Part shown: positions 7,970-8,692 of the stretch, piece after piece | Numbering within the stretch: the stretch's first letter is position 1 | Layout: the number at the start of each line of letters is the position of its first letter | Origin: Nocardioidaceae bacterium | Lineage (GTDB): Bacteria; Actinomycetota; Actinomycetes; Propionibacteriales; Nocardioidaceae | Assembly: GCA_013696065.1 (NCBI GenBank) | Contig: JACCZJ010000140.1 | Coordinates: 1-8,692, forward strand | Direction: 5' to 3' | DNA length: 8,692 nt | Made by a program: the position numbers and the translations under genes | Notes under the pieces: generated by a model | Told to the model about the DNA's origin: nothing | Database searches by the model: none | The model's input: the letters and a program-made list of their open reading frames with translations, nothing else

Positions 7970-8692
7970 CAGCTGAGCAACTTCAGCAGCGCAGGGATGC
8001 CGCTCTCAGGTTGAAGGAGGTGCAGCCGTAGGACGGGTAGCCCGTGGGCGGCCAGTACCGTGGCATCCCCAGTGGACTGGGCGGCAATCAGGCTGCCGAA
8101 GCTGAATGGTCGATCGGGGATCTCAACGTCGACAGGCTCGCTGGACGTGATCTGCAAGAACACACCCTGCGCGGGGCCCCCTTTGTGGTACTGCCCGGTG
8201 GAGTGCAGGAAGCGCGGTCCCCAACCGAAGGTGGTCGGCCGTCCGGTACGGCGAGCAAGCGACTCACGCACCCCATGCAGCGCCTGGTCGCGATGGGAAT
8301 CGAGGTAGGCCATCACGGCAAGATAGCCGTCGTCGCCCAACCGGGACAGCAGCGCGTCGACGGCCCCTGTCAGCGAAGAGACTCCGTCGAGCAGTCCGGT
8401 GGATCCGCGAACCTCGATGCCTTCGGACGTCAAGACGGCAGGCTCGTTGGCAGGTTGCGCGTCGAGGAGGCCGCGAGCCGCCTTCTTTGCGCTCTCGACG
8501 TCAGGCTGGTCGAACGGGTTGATGCCGATCATGTGACCGGCGATGGCGGTCGCCGTCTCCCAGAGCAAGAATTGTGCACCGAGTGTGCCGCTGACACTCA
8601 CCCAGGGTCCGTCGCTGTCACCTGCGCCCGTACCTCGGTCCTCTTCGACCACCCCCGGGGTCAGAACGGCTGTGATCACGTCGGAGGCGGCC
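7969..8692 (-). CDS. pgi: Glucose-6-phosphate isomerase (C-terminal part, 5' truncated by window edge)
   Basis: This is the downstream part of a phosphoglucose isomerase of the actinobacterial type, which interconverts glucose 6-phosphate and fructose 6-phosphate. About 240 residues are visible of a family protein of about 540-560; the frame stays open to the window edge, so the GTG at 8679 is an internal valine and not a start. Recognisable segments are LGAQFLLWETATAIAGHMIG, then INPFDQPDVESAKKAARGLL, and FGWGPRFLHSTGQYHKGGP about 75 residues from the end, the substrate-site region of this subfamily. The catalytic glutamate region lies outside the window. A tal-pgi fusion, known in some bacteria, cannot be excluded because the N-terminal part is missing. 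The stop overlaps the zwf start by one base, so it belongs to the same operon. Confidence 0.93.
   Translation of the reverse strand, partial: AASDVITAVLTPGVVEEDRGTGAGDSDGPWVSVSGTLGAQFLLWETATAIAGHMIGINPFDQPDVESAKKAARGLLDAQPANEPAVLTSEGIEVRGSTGLLDGVSSLTGAVDALLSRLGDDGYLAVMAYLDSHRDQALHGVRESLARRTGRPTTFGWGPRFLHSTGQYHKGGPAQGVFLQITSSEPVDVEIPDRPFSFGSLIAAQSTGDATVLAAHGLPVLRLHLLQPESGIPALLKLLS

Overview
The window is a high-GC, gene-dense chromosomal segment from an actinobacterium. The order whiA-gap-pgk-tpiA-secG-rbpA converging on pgi-zwf-opcA-pgl is the classical actinobacterial central-carbon layout. The form of RbpA and its place directly after secG suggest a Micrococcales-type (non-streptomycete) member, but that placement is inference. 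Start codons GTG and TTG, short intergenic gaps, RbpA, WhiA and OpcA all fit an actinobacterium. No mobile element, CRISPR array, tRNA or rRNA is visible.

Plus strand, 1-4477: the C-terminal part of whiA runs in from the left edge. A 101-base spacer carries a possible promoter, followed by the lower-glycolysis genes gap, pgk and tpiA. These three probably form one transcription unit: pgk has a TTG start behind a strong ribosome binding site, and tpiA follows pgk by 6 bases. secG, the small membrane subunit of the Sec translocase, follows by 29 bases. After 72 bases comes rbpA, the RNA-polymerase-binding partner of the principal sigma factor. Its spacer has a good sigma70-type promoter candidate and a leader hairpin, so rbpA probably has its own promoter.

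Minus strand, 8692-4531, read right to left: the C-terminal part of pgi, then zwf, opcA and pgl. The genes touch or overlap: pgi/zwf share one base (TGATG), zwf and opcA are 8 bases apart, and opcA/pgl overlap by four (ATGA). This is a tightly coupled operon for glucose 6-phosphate entry into the oxidative pentose phosphate pathway (isomerase, dehydrogenase, dehydrogenase assembly factor, lactonase). The two operons meet tail to tail near 4478-4531, where an inverted repeat may be a bidirectional terminator.

Together the genes interconvert glucose 6-phosphate and fructose 6-phosphate, oxidise glucose 6-phosphate for NADPH, and run triose phosphates down to 3-phosphoglycerate with NADH and ATP formation. 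I did not find a new biological system. The most unusual element is a roughly 70-residue lysine-rich tail with pentapeptide repeats at the C-terminus of OpcA. Smaller points are the rbpA leader hairpin and an inverted repeat bracketing the candidate gap promoter. No stretch over 300 bases lacks a gene.
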